Origin: a virus
Reading direction: 5' to 3' (one strand)
IMG/VR virus record: IMGVR_UViG_3300020469_000309
Coordinates: 1-21,118 of that record
DNA length: 21,118 nt
The notes beneath the pieces were generated by a model. The model had not been told where the DNA came from. It saw only the letters and a list, made by a program, of their open reading frames with translations, and ran no database searches. Every line of letters begins with the position of its first letter. Positions within the stretch are counted from its first letter, which is position 1. Shown here one piece after another: positions 13,522 through 21,118 of the stretch. The position numbers were made by a program, and so were the translations under genes.

Positions 13522-15036
13522 ATGCCAAATCTAAGTAGAACAGATTTACAATTAACTGTAAGAAATAATTCAGGTCCTTATGAGGCTATTGTGAGATCAG
13601 TAATGGATCCTAAATTTCAAGGAGCATTAAAAGTTGAAATTTTAAAAACCACTCAAAGTGGACAAACTCAAACAACAGGACAAACAGTTAGAGCAAAGTT
13701 TCTTAATCCTTTTTATGGCACCACACCTGTAAACGATATCAGAGACAACAAAGATTACAGATATAGTCAAAGCAGTTATGGTATGTGGTTTGTTCCACCA
13801 GATATTGGCAACCGTGTAATGGTTATATTTGTGGAAGGCAACATTGAAAAAGCATATTGGTTTGGTTGTATTCAGCAAGAAGGAATGAACATCCAGTTGC
13901 CAGAAGGAAATCCGGCAACTAATTTACACAACTCAACTGAAGCAGGAGAGATTGACAAAAAAATGCCTGTGGTGGAATACAACAAAGAATACAACAAAAA
14001 TAATCCAAAAAAAGACGCAAACAATTACTTGAAACCTGTTCATAATACATTTAAAAATATTTTAATGAATCAAGGTTTAATCGAAGATGAAACTAGAGGC
14101 CTTTCATCTTCATCTGCTAGAAGAGAAGTTCCTTCCAGTGTATTTGGAATTTTGACTCCAGGACCAGTAGACAAAGACTTTGACGAAACTTTCAAGCCAT
14201 CAAAAAATTTACATTTCCAAAGAAAAGGTGGTTCGTCATTCATAATGGATGACGGTGACCAAACACTTATTAGAAAAGGCAGTGCTTCAAGCACATCGTA
14301 TGAATATGTAGATGTTGCTAAAAAAGAAACAGGCGGACAACCAGGTATTCCTTTCAACGAATTACTACGTTTGCGTACAAGAACAGGACATCAAATTTTA
14401 ATGCACAATTCAGAAGATTTAATCTATATAGGTAATGCAAAAGGAACTACTTGGATAGAAATGACAGCAAATGGCAAACTTGATATTTTTGCAGACGATA
14501 GTGTTAGCATTCACAGTAAAGGAGATTTTAATTTCAAAACAGATAGAGATTTCAATTTAGAAGCAAATAGAAACATAAATTTAAAAGCAAGTACCCTTAA
14601 CACAGAAGTTGCAACAGAAAATTTGAAAGTTACTGGTTCACAAACAAATCAAATAGGTGCAACTCAAAATACAACTGTAGGTGCGGCATCTAATCTATAT
14701 GCAGGAGCCAATGTGAACATAGATGTTGGTGGATTTGTCAATATTGCAAATGGTGTGTTTAGTGGCTTGCCGGTTACAGACTTATCTGTGTTTACCAATC
14801 CAGGTGAAAGCACAGATTCTATAATGAAACGTATACCTCAACACGAACCTTGGGGACATCATGAAAATTTAAATCCAACAAATGTTTCTAAAACCAACAC
14901 AGACAGAGCATCTGATTTCATATTTGAAGAAACAGGAACAACCAGCATACCACCTTCAACTGCTACAACCACTAGAGATCCTTTTTATATGAGTGTGTAT
15001 GTAGATCCAGAAGGAAGAGTAGTGGGTGATTTTTAA
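13522..15036 (+). CDS. 5: gp5-like baseplate hub/spike protein without lysozyme domain
   Basis: 504 aa from ATG at 13522, one base after the hub stop. An in-frame GTG at 13513 would add three residues; AGGAG at 13506-13510 is too close to it. gp5 is the cell-puncturing spike of the hub. Residues 10-125 fit the OB-fold domain (YEAIVRSVMDPKFQGALKVEI, and MWFVPPDIGNRVMVIFVEGN). About 235-400 is a beta-helix/VgrG-like part: GGSSFIMDDGD, LLRLRTRTGHQILMHNSEDL, GTTWIEMTANGKLDIFADDS and DFNFKTDRDFNLEANRNINL. Near the C-terminus is PQHEPWGHHENLNP, conserved in this group. T4 gp5 (575 aa) has a lysozyme domain between these parts; here residues 130-230 are a polar linker with no recognisable lysozyme motif, so the spike is probably non-enzymatic. 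Confidence 0.9.
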   Translation: MPNLSRTDLQLTVRNNSGPYEAIVRSVMDPKFQGALKVEILKTTQSGQTQTTGQTVRAKFLNPFYGTTPVNDIRDNKDYRYSQSSYGMWFVPPDIGNRVMVIFVEGNIEKAYWFGCIQQEGMNIQLPEGNPATNLHNSTEAGEIDKKMPVVEYNKEYNKNNPKKDANNYLKPVHNTFKNILMNQGLIEDETRGLSSSSARREVPSSVFGILTPGPVDKDFDETFKPSKNLHFQRKGGSSFIMDDGDQTLIRKGSASSTSYEYVDVAKKETGGQPGIPFNELLRLRTRTGHQILMHNSEDLIYIGNAKGTTWIEMTANGKLDIFADDSVSIHSKGDFNFKTDRDFNLEANRNINLKASTLNTEVATENLKVTGSQTNQIGATQNTTVGAASNLYAGANVNIDVGGFVNIANGVFSGLPVTDLSVFTNPGESTDSIMKRIPQHEPWGHHENLNPTNVSKTNTDRASDFIFEETGTTSIPPSTATTTRDPFYMSVYVDPEGRVVGDF

Positions 15037-15051
15037 AGGTTAAATATTGTT

Positions 15052-15498
15052 ATGGCATCAGAAGAAAAAAAATTATACAAAGAAATAACTGTTCAATCTA
15101 ATCAAAAACCTCGAGTGAATCCTACTCAAAGGGCCTATCGTGGGTTGAGTACAGTGAATCCAGACAATACAAGTTTCAAACTGTTTGATATTGCTTTGAT
15201 TAAACAGGATATTATCAACTTATTCCATATACGCAAGGGAGAAAAGTTGGAAGATCCAAATTTTGGCACAATTATATGGGATATGGTGTATGAACCATTG
15301 ACCAACGATAATAGAGATTTTATAAGCGAAAACGTTACTGATATTATAAACTATGATCCTAGAGTTCAAGTAGACGGGGTCACAGTCAGTCAATACGAAA
15401 GTGGTATACAAATTGAATGTCAATTGACATATTTGACGTATAATGTGTCAGAAAATATGAGATTGCGTTTTGATGAAGATGCTGGATTACTAGATTAA
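15052..15498 (+). CDS. 25: gp25 baseplate wedge protein
   Basis: 148 aa. gp25 is the small wedge protein that joins the sheath start to the baseplate; it has a lysozyme-like name in databases but is structural. The diagnostic block is RKGEKLEDPNFGTIIWDMV with YEPL following (about 60-82), equal to the family's GE....P.fG..l...vfEPl. Before it are YRGLSTVN and a SFKLFDIALIKQDIINLFH helix; after it VQVDGVTVSQYESGIQIE, the strand pair of the domain. Length is close to T4 gp25 (132 aa) with a short N-terminal addition. It lies between gp5 and gp6, an order shared with marine T4-like phages. Confidence 0.93.
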   Translation: MASEEKKLYKEITVQSNQKPRVNPTQRAYRGLSTVNPDNTSFKLFDIALIKQDIINLFHIRKGEKLEDPNFGTIIWDMVYEPLTNDNRDFISENVTDIINYDPRVQVDGVTVSQYESGIQIECQLTYLTYNVSENMRLRFDEDAGLLD

Positions 15499-15518
15499 AT
15501 AGGTACTTAATAGGAGCC

Positions 15519-15526
15519 AATAAATA
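15519..15526 (+). promoter_or_regulatory. Late promoter box for gp6
   Basis: AATAAATA, preceded by C as before gp48, and 14 nt before ATG 15541. The nearest Shine-Dalgarno-like TAGGAG (15511-15516) lies upstream of the box and would not be in the late transcript, so the gp6 mRNA would have a leader of about eight A-rich bases. Confidence 0.55.
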
Positions 15527-15540
15527 CAAATAAAAAAATT

Positions 15541-18500
15541 ATGTCCACAACACAAAGACAAAATAGATTACTACTTGCAGAGGATTGGAAACGCATATAC
15601 CAAAGTTTCCGGAACGCTGAATTCCAAAGTTATGACTTTGATAACTTAAGAAGAGTCATGATTGCCTACCTACGTGAAAACTATCCTGAAGATTTCAATG
15701 ACTACATTGAAAGTTCAGAGTATCTAGCATTGATTGATTTAATAGCATTCCTTGGGCAAAATTTATCTTACAGAATAGATTTGAATGCAAGAGAAAATTT
15801 CCTAGAACTTGCAGATAGAAGAGAATCAGTTTTAAGACTTGCACGTTTGTTAAGTTACAATGCAACAAGAAATCAATGTGCTAATGGCTTGTTGAAAGTT
15901 GTTGCAGTATCTACAACTGAAAACGTTATTGACAGTAATAATCTAGATTTAGGAAATGCAGAAATCAGTTGGGCAGATACATCTAATGCAGATTGGTATG
16001 AGCAATTCATAAAAGTAATGAATGCGGCATTTGGCCCTAACACAAAGTTTGGCAAACCGGTTGCTTCAGACACAGTGAATGGTATTTTGACAAGACAATA
16101 CAATGTTCAATCTTCTGCAACAGACATTCCAATTTTTGCATTTAGCAAAAGTGTAAATGGAAGAAATTTTGATTTTGAAATCACAAGTGCAGAAGTGCTT
16201 GATGCTTCTATAAATGAACATGCACCATTACCAGGAAGAAAATTTGGATTAATTCACAGAGATGACGGACAAGGAGCGTCCAGTGCCAACACAGGATTTT
16301 TTGTACATTTTAGACAAGGGTTTTTAGATCAAGGCGAATTCAATATCAGTTTGCCAACGCCTAACCAGTCTGTGAACCTTGATGCTAGAAATGTAAACAA
16401 CACAGATGTTTGGCTATATCAATTAGACGAAACAGGTGAAGAATTAAACCAATGGACAAAATTAGATTCCATGGTAGGCAATAACATAATTTACAATTCA
16501 TTGAATAAAAATAACAGAACAACTTACAGTGTTACAACCAAAACAGATGATAGAATAAGTTTACAATTTTCCGATGGCGTATTTGGTGATTTGCCACAAG
16601 GCTCATATAGAGTTTACTACAGAACTTCAGCCAATTTAGCATTTTCAATACCACCAACTGAAATGCAAAATATTCAAATAGATATTCCATACGTATCTGC
16701 AACAGGCAAATCAGAAACATTAAGTTTTGTTTGCAGTTTGCAATACACAGTTGATAACAGCACAACAACTGAAACTAACGCAAACATCAAAGTAAATGCT
16801 CCTACTTCTTTCTACACACAAAATAGAATGATTACAGGAGAAGATTACAATGTTGCACCATTAGGAAAAAATAGAGAAATTGTAAAAGTAAAAAGCGTCA
16901 ACAGAGTAAGTGCAGGCATATCCAAATATTTTGATTTTGTAGATGCAACAGGCACAAGCAGTGACGTCAATGTGTACGGCAATGATGGTATTGTGTACAG
17001 AGAATTAATTAATGATCTTAACACATTTAATTTTGGAACACGAACAGATATTGAAGGTGTGATCATCAATAAGATAGAGCCAGTATTAAGTGAAAACAGA
17101 TTGTTCAATTACTTTATTAATAATTTTCCAGACTTATTACTAGATGATTTGAATGCAAGTTTTGTACAGTCTACAAAAGGAAACAATTTAAGCACAGGTC
17201 TTTTGCAAGATCCAGACGGTTTGCAATATTCCGCTGGACCAACAACAGCAAGTCAATTGAAATACATTGAAACAGGAGCATTGTGTAAATTTGAAGCACC
17301 TAGTGGCTTTCATTTTATGGCTGACGGAACATTGATGTCAGGCACAGCAGATCATCCAGGTAGCAGTGACTACATTTGGACTAGTGTTGTCAGTGTGATT
17401 GGTGATGGTAAAACTGTGCAAACAGATGGTTCTGGACCTATTGCATTCAGCGATGTTGTACCAACAGGAGCAATATTAAAAAAAATTAAATCAAAATTTA
17501 CAAAATTTTTAAGTGCAGGTTTAAAAAATGATATCATAGAACAAATATTTGCTTACAACACATTTGGTTTAAGATTTGACCAAGACAGCAGAACATGGAA
17601 ACTTATTAAAGAAACAAACTTAAACATCTATGGCGACTTCAACATTGGTAAGAGCGGTGATGACAGTAATCAAAGATTGGACTCTAGTTGGTTATTGTTG
17701 TTTACAAACAATGGTGAAACGTACACAATGGAAAACAGAGGTATGAGGTATGTGTTCGAATCAGACAAAGAAATTAGATTTTTCTATGATTCAAGCAATC
17801 AAAACTACAATCCTACAACTGGTAAAACACAAAAAGACAGTGTTACAGTTCTAAGCATTAATACCAAACCTAACACAAACATTCCAATGACGACTGATGT
17901 TTCATTTTCAGGAGTTAAAGAATTTAGAGAGACAAGTGGTTATGTCAACAGTAAAAAATTAGAAGTATCTCTTTTTGACAGTGATCAAGATGGTTTTATA
18001 GATAATCCTGAAAGTTTTGAACTTGTTGTTGACACAACAAAATTTGTTTTTCAAAAAATTAACGAATTTAATGATGGCAGTAATGAAGTTAATTACGTAG
18101 ATGCTTCAAATGAAAAAATTGTTACAGTACAAAGCACAAACAGTATAGCACCTTACAGCACTTATGAAGATGGTACAATATTATACATTGTGGACACAGA
18201 TTCTTTTAAAAGCATTGACAAAGTTAATAATGTATTGGTTAATAATACATCTTATGTTGCTAAAACAGGAAGAGGTGGATTAAAATTCCATTATGTGCAT
18301 TCTGCAGACAGCAATTCAAGAATAGATCCAAGTACAAGCAACATAATAGATTTATATTTGTTATCAAGAACTTATGACAGATCATTTAGATTATGGTTGT
18401 CTGGTGCTAGTGCAACACAACCTAAAACTCCAAGTGCAGACAGTCTGTACAAAAATTATGGCGGAGAATTAGATAAAATTAAAAGTATTTCAGATGAATT

Positions 18501-19026
18501 AGTTTACCATCCTGTATCTTACAAAGTATTGTTTGGTTCAAAAGCAGATACTTCATTACAGGCAACTTTTAAAATTGTAAAAAATACAGAACAAGTTGTC
18601 AATGATAGCGAATTGAAAGTTCAAGTGATACAGGCTATTAACCAATTCTTTGCATTAGAAAATTGGGAATTTGGTGACACTTTTTATTTTTCAGAACTGA
18701 GTACATACGTAATGAACATTTTAGCGCCTGATCTTGCAACTTTTGTAATTGTTCCTAATACTGCAAGCCAAGGCTTTGGAAGTTTGTTTGAAATCAAATC
18801 AGAAAGCAATGAAATTTTTATAAGTGGAGCAACTGTAGATAACGTTGCAGTAATAGATGCCATTACTGCAAGTAAATTAAGAGCCTCGGGCGAAGTTGTA
18901 ACTACTTTTGGTACTGATCAAACCATAGTAACAAGTTCAAACACAACAACATCAAGTTCTTCAAGTTCTTCAAGTTCTTCAAGCAGTAGCGGAGGTTCTG
19001 GATCTTCTGGAGGCTCAGGTTACTAA
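15541..19026 (+). CDS. 6: gp6 baseplate wedge protein, long form with Ser-rich tail
   Basis: 1161 aa; T4 gp6 is 660. gp6 forms the inner iris of the baseplate wedge. The N-terminus has the family block: VMIAYLRENYPEDFNDYIE, SSEYLALIDLIAFLGQNLSY, RIDLNARENFLELADRRES and VLRLARLLSYNATRN (residues about 38-112). Near the C-terminus come VQVIQAINQFFALENWEFGD, TFYFSELSTYVMNIL and ATFVIVPNTASQGFGSLFEI, also typical. The middle is longer than in T4. The last 35 residues are a Thr/Ser/Gly run (13 Ser in a row, then GGSGSSGGSGY) coded by a 9-base repeat, a flexible tail not expected for the fold. A late-type box stands before the gene. The next gene starts two bases after the stop. Confidence 0.93.
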   Translation: MSTTQRQNRLLLAEDWKRIYQSFRNAEFQSYDFDNLRRVMIAYLRENYPEDFNDYIESSEYLALIDLIAFLGQNLSYRIDLNARENFLELADRRESVLRLARLLSYNATRNQCANGLLKVVAVSTTENVIDSNNLDLGNAEISWADTSNADWYEQFIKVMNAAFGPNTKFGKPVASDTVNGILTRQYNVQSSATDIPIFAFSKSVNGRNFDFEITSAEVLDASINEHAPLPGRKFGLIHRDDGQGASSANTGFFVHFRQGFLDQGEFNISLPTPNQSVNLDARNVNNTDVWLYQLDETGEELNQWTKLDSMVGNNIIYNSLNKNNRTTYSVTTKTDDRISLQFSDGVFGDLPQGSYRVYYRTSANLAFSIPPTEMQNIQIDIPYVSATGKSETLSFVCSLQYTVDNSTTTETNANIKVNAPTSFYTQNRMITGEDYNVAPLGKNREIVKVKSVNRVSAGISKYFDFVDATGTSSDVNVYGNDGIVYRELINDLNTFNFGTRTDIEGVIINKIEPVLSENRLFNYFINNFPDLLLDDLNASFVQSTKGNNLSTGLLQDPDGLQYSAGPTTASQLKYIETGALCKFEAPSGFHFMADGTLMSGTADHPGSSDYIWTSVVSVIGDGKTVQTDGSGPIAFSDVVPTGAILKKIKSKFTKFLSAGLKNDIIEQIFAYNTFGLRFDQDSRTWKLIKETNLNIYGDFNIGKSGDDSNQRLDSSWLLLFTNNGETYTMENRGMRYVFESDKEIRFFYDSSNQNYNPTTGKTQKDSVTVLSINTKPNTNIPMTTDVSFSGVKEFRETSGYVNSKKLEVSLFDSDQDGFIDNPESFELVVDTTKFVFQKINEFNDGSNEVNYVDASNEKIVTVQSTNSIAPYSTYEDGTILYIVDTDSFKSIDKVNNVLVNNTSYVAKTGRGGLKFHYVHSADSNSRIDPSTSNIIDLYLLSRTYDRSFRLWLSGASATQPKTPSADSLYKNYGGELDKIKSISDELVYHPVSYKVLFGSKADTSLQATFKIVKNTEQVVNDSELKVQVIQAINQFFALENWEFGDTFYFSELSTYVMNILAPDLATFVIVPNTASQGFGSLFEIKSESNEIFISGATVDNVAVIDAITASKLRASGEVVTTFGTDQTIVTSSNTTTSSSSSSSSSSSSSGGSGSSGGSGY
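18952..18987 (+). repeat. 9-bp microsatellite coding poly-Ser
   Basis: TCAAGTTCT is repeated three times exactly (18952-18978), followed by a diverged copy TCAAGCAGT. All code Ser-Ser-Ser. Whole units can be gained or lost in frame, so tail length may vary among relatives. Confidence 0.85.
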
Positions 19027-19028
19027 AA

Positions 19029-21118
19029 ATGGCATACGATAAAGGTCAAAAAGAAAACACGCCTATTAATTCTTCAAAAAAAAAGTCTTCCGACTTTTTA
19101 CCGAAGTATTTTAGAACTCCTGTAAACGAAAAGTTTTTACACAGTACAGTTGATCAATTAATTTCTGAAGGTCAGACAGAAAAAGTAAGTGCGTACTATG
19201 GCAGAAAAAACGCAAAAGCATTCAATGCCAACGATCCATACATTAGTGAAGTTTCAGACGATAGAGCAAATTACAAATTAGAACCAGCAATTACTGCCTT
19301 TGATAGTTTAGATAACAATGTGTTTCATAAAGATTACATTGACTATATTAATAGTGTAAAAGCACTTGGTGGAAATACAGATGACCACAATAAACTTAAT
19401 GCACAAGAATACTATGCTTGGAATCCAAATATTGATTGGGACAAGTTTTATAATTTTAGAGAATACTATTGGTTACCTTATGGTCCATTAACTGTGAGTG
19501 TTACAGGGCAACAAAGAAATGTTGTATCAACATATTCTGTAACATTAGATTCTAGTGAAATTAATTATGCATATGTTTTTAGTCCAGATGGCTTAACAAA
19601 AAATCCGTCATTAAAATTATACAGAGGACAAACTTATAAATTTAATATTGATTGTGAAGGAATGCCTTTCACAATAAGAACATCTGTGCTAGAAGGCGAT
19701 CAATATCTTTTCGATCTTGGCGTTGACCAACAAAAAATTGAGCAAGGTACAATTACATTTGAAGTTCCAGACACTGCTCCGGACACTTTGTTTTATCAAT
19801 CCACTAATGACATCAATACATACGGTGAATTCCGAATATATGATATTGAAGAAAACAGTGCCATTGATGTTGACAATGAAGTTGTAGGCAAAAAAGAATA
19901 CACTTTATCTAACGGATACAGTTTATCAAATGGAATGAAAATTAATTTTAGAGGTGAAGTTACTCCAGCAAGTTATAAAGACAACGAATATTATGTTGAT
20001 GGAGTTGGCTCTGCAATAAGACTTATAAAAGCAACTGAAGTTGAAATCACTGCAGACTACACAACAGAATATGCTGTGCCATTTGACTCAGTAAATTTTG
20101 ACCGTGTTGGGTTTGGCACATCAACAAGTTTTGCAACCACTAAAGATTATGTCGTAATTTCTAAAGCGTCTCCAGACAGAAATCCATGGAGTAGATACAA
20201 CAGGTGGGTACACAGAGACGTTGTGGAAAAGTCAGCAAAAATAAATGCAATAGAAACAACAGTAGATCAAAACACAAGAGCAAGAAGACCAATTATTGAA
20301 TTTGGTTCGGGACTCAAGTTGTACAAATTTGGAACTAAAGCCAAGCAAAGTGTTAATCTGATTGATAGTACAACCACAGATATATTCAGTATTATTGAAG
20401 GATCTGTAGGTCATTATGTGGATGGTATTCAATTGATTGATGGCATGAGAGTTTTATTCACCGCCGATACAAGCATAGATGCCAACAACAGAATATACAA
20501 AGTAAAATTTATAGATTTTTATGATGGAACAACCACTACTAGACAGATAAGTTTAGTGAAAGAAACAGATGGTGATCCAGCAATAGATGATGTGCTGTTT
20601 GTCACACAAGGAACAAACAACGCAGGTAAAAGTTTTTACTACAACGGTACTGCATGGCTAGAAGGGCAAAAGAAAACTTCTGTTAACCAATCACCATTGT
20701 TTGAATTATTTGACAATGACGGAGTAAGTTTCAGCGACAACACTGTTTATCCATCTATAAACTTTGTAGGAAATAAAATATTTTCTTACAAACAAGGTGA
20801 AGGAGCCAGTGATAGTGAACTAGGGTTTCCTTTAAGTTATCAAAATGTTGAAAATGTTGGCGATATAATTTTTAACTTTGATCTTTTAAGTGAAACTTAT
20901 TCATACCAAAAAGAAGCCACAGACACAATAACAAGTGCAAAAGGTTTTTTAAGAAAATATTCAGACCAAACCAACTTTACAGTGGTAAATGGTTATGTTA
21001 AAGGAAAAACTGAATCCACGCAAAAAGTAATTAGACAATATGTTGTAGAAGCATCACAAACCAATGACTTTGCAATAGATGTTTACAATAACAGTGCAAG
21101 TTTAACAGATTTGTCTGT
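19029..21118 (+). CDS. Very large baseplate protein in gp7 position (runs off right edge)
   Basis: Open from ATG at 19029 to the window end, 696 codons with no stop, so the true length is unknown. It lies two bases after gp6, where T4 has gp7, a 1032-aa wedge protein. Similar giant virion proteins follow gp6 in marine T4-like phages; homology with gp7 is by place only. Recognisable stretches: DFLPKYFRTPVNEKFLHSTV near the start, WNPNIDWDKFYNFREYYWLP (about 137-156), NPWSRYNRWVHRDVVEKSA (about 385-403) and ARRPIIEFGSGLKLYKFG (about 418-435). Residues about 190-274 look like a cupredoxin-type beta-sandwich (LKLYRGQTYKFNID, MPFTIRTS, TFEVPDTAPDTLFYQ, YGEFRIYDI), but the Cys and His expected as copper ligands near the end of such a domain are absent. 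It is likely part of the wedge or short-fibre apparatus. Confidence 0.85.
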   Translation, partial: MAYDKGQKENTPINSSKKKSSDFLPKYFRTPVNEKFLHSTVDQLISEGQTEKVSAYYGRKNAKAFNANDPYISEVSDDRANYKLEPAITAFDSLDNNVFHKDYIDYINSVKALGGNTDDHNKLNAQEYYAWNPNIDWDKFYNFREYYWLPYGPLTVSVTGQQRNVVSTYSVTLDSSEINYAYVFSPDGLTKNPSLKLYRGQTYKFNIDCEGMPFTIRTSVLEGDQYLFDLGVDQQKIEQGTITFEVPDTAPDTLFYQSTNDINTYGEFRIYDIEENSAIDVDNEVVGKKEYTLSNGYSLSNGMKINFRGEVTPASYKDNEYYVDGVGSAIRLIKATEVEITADYTTEYAVPFDSVNFDRVGFGTSTSFATTKDYVVISKASPDRNPWSRYNRWVHRDVVEKSAKINAIETTVDQNTRARRPIIEFGSGLKLYKFGTKAKQSVNLIDSTTTDIFSIIEGSVGHYVDGIQLIDGMRVLFTADTSIDANNRIYKVKFIDFYDGTTTTRQISLVKETDGDPAIDDVLFVTQGTNNAGKSFYYNGTAWLEGQKKTSVNQSPLFELFDNDGVSFSDNTVYPSINFVGNKIFSYKQGEGASDSELGFPLSYQNVENVGDIIFNFDLLSETYSYQKEATDTITSAKGFLRKYSDQTNFTVVNGYVKGKTESTQKVIRQYVVEASQTNDFAIDVYNNSASLTDLS

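Noticed and set aside
15039-15046. GTTAAATA before gp25 as a further late box
   Set aside because: It has a mismatch at a conserved position and ends only five bases before the ATG.

Overview
The window reads as part of the genome of a T4-like contractile-tailed phage with A/T-rich DNA. The best guess is a marine pelagiphage or cyanophage relative. The reasons are a near-complete run of T4-type virion and replication genes (portal gp20, baseplate gp26, recombination nucleases gp46/gp47, late sigma factor gp55, tail/baseplate gp48, gp53, gp5, gp25, gp6), low G/C, and wording of the conserved blocks closest to the marine T4-like group. The host is an inference; nothing in the window names it.

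Layout, left to right. (1) 1-3103, minus strand: the 5' part of the portal gene, preceded by a 708-aa probable tape-measure protein. (2) 3104-3189: a short divergent control region with a perfect T4-type late promoter box (minus strand) and a hairpin. (3) 3190-4286, plus strand: gp26-like protein and a small ORF in the -1 frame. A canonical slippery heptamer and an open -1 path join the two, which is the layout of a frameshifting tail-assembly-chaperone pair. (4) 4287-5931: an islet with visibly more G/C than the rest. It holds a sigma70-type promoter, a gene resembling uroporphyrinogen-III synthase (HemD), about 400 bases rich in hairpins with no convincing gene, and a GIY-YIG endonuclease gene on the minus strand. 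(5) 5872-9831, minus strand: gp55, then gp47, gp46 and a 62-aa protein, ended by two tandem terminator-like hairpins. gp55 and gp47 each have a TTGACA-17 bp-TAnnnT promoter. (6) 9830-21118, plus strand: late baseplate/tail cluster gp48, gp53, a large hub-like protein, gp5, gp25, gp6 and a very large gp7-position protein that runs off the right edge. Late-promoter boxes stand exactly 14 nt before the gp48 and gp6 start codons.

Together, the minus-strand genes of region 5 look like early/middle recombination and late-transcription functions read from host-type promoters. gp55 would then direct RNA polymerase to the (A/T)ATAAATA boxes in front of the structural genes. The gp55 early promoter and the gp48 late promoter lie back to back and overlap by two bases. 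The points most worth checking are the gp26 frameshift, the HemD-like gene, the gp55/gp48 promoter overlap and a nearly identical 34-bp repeat inside the hub gene.
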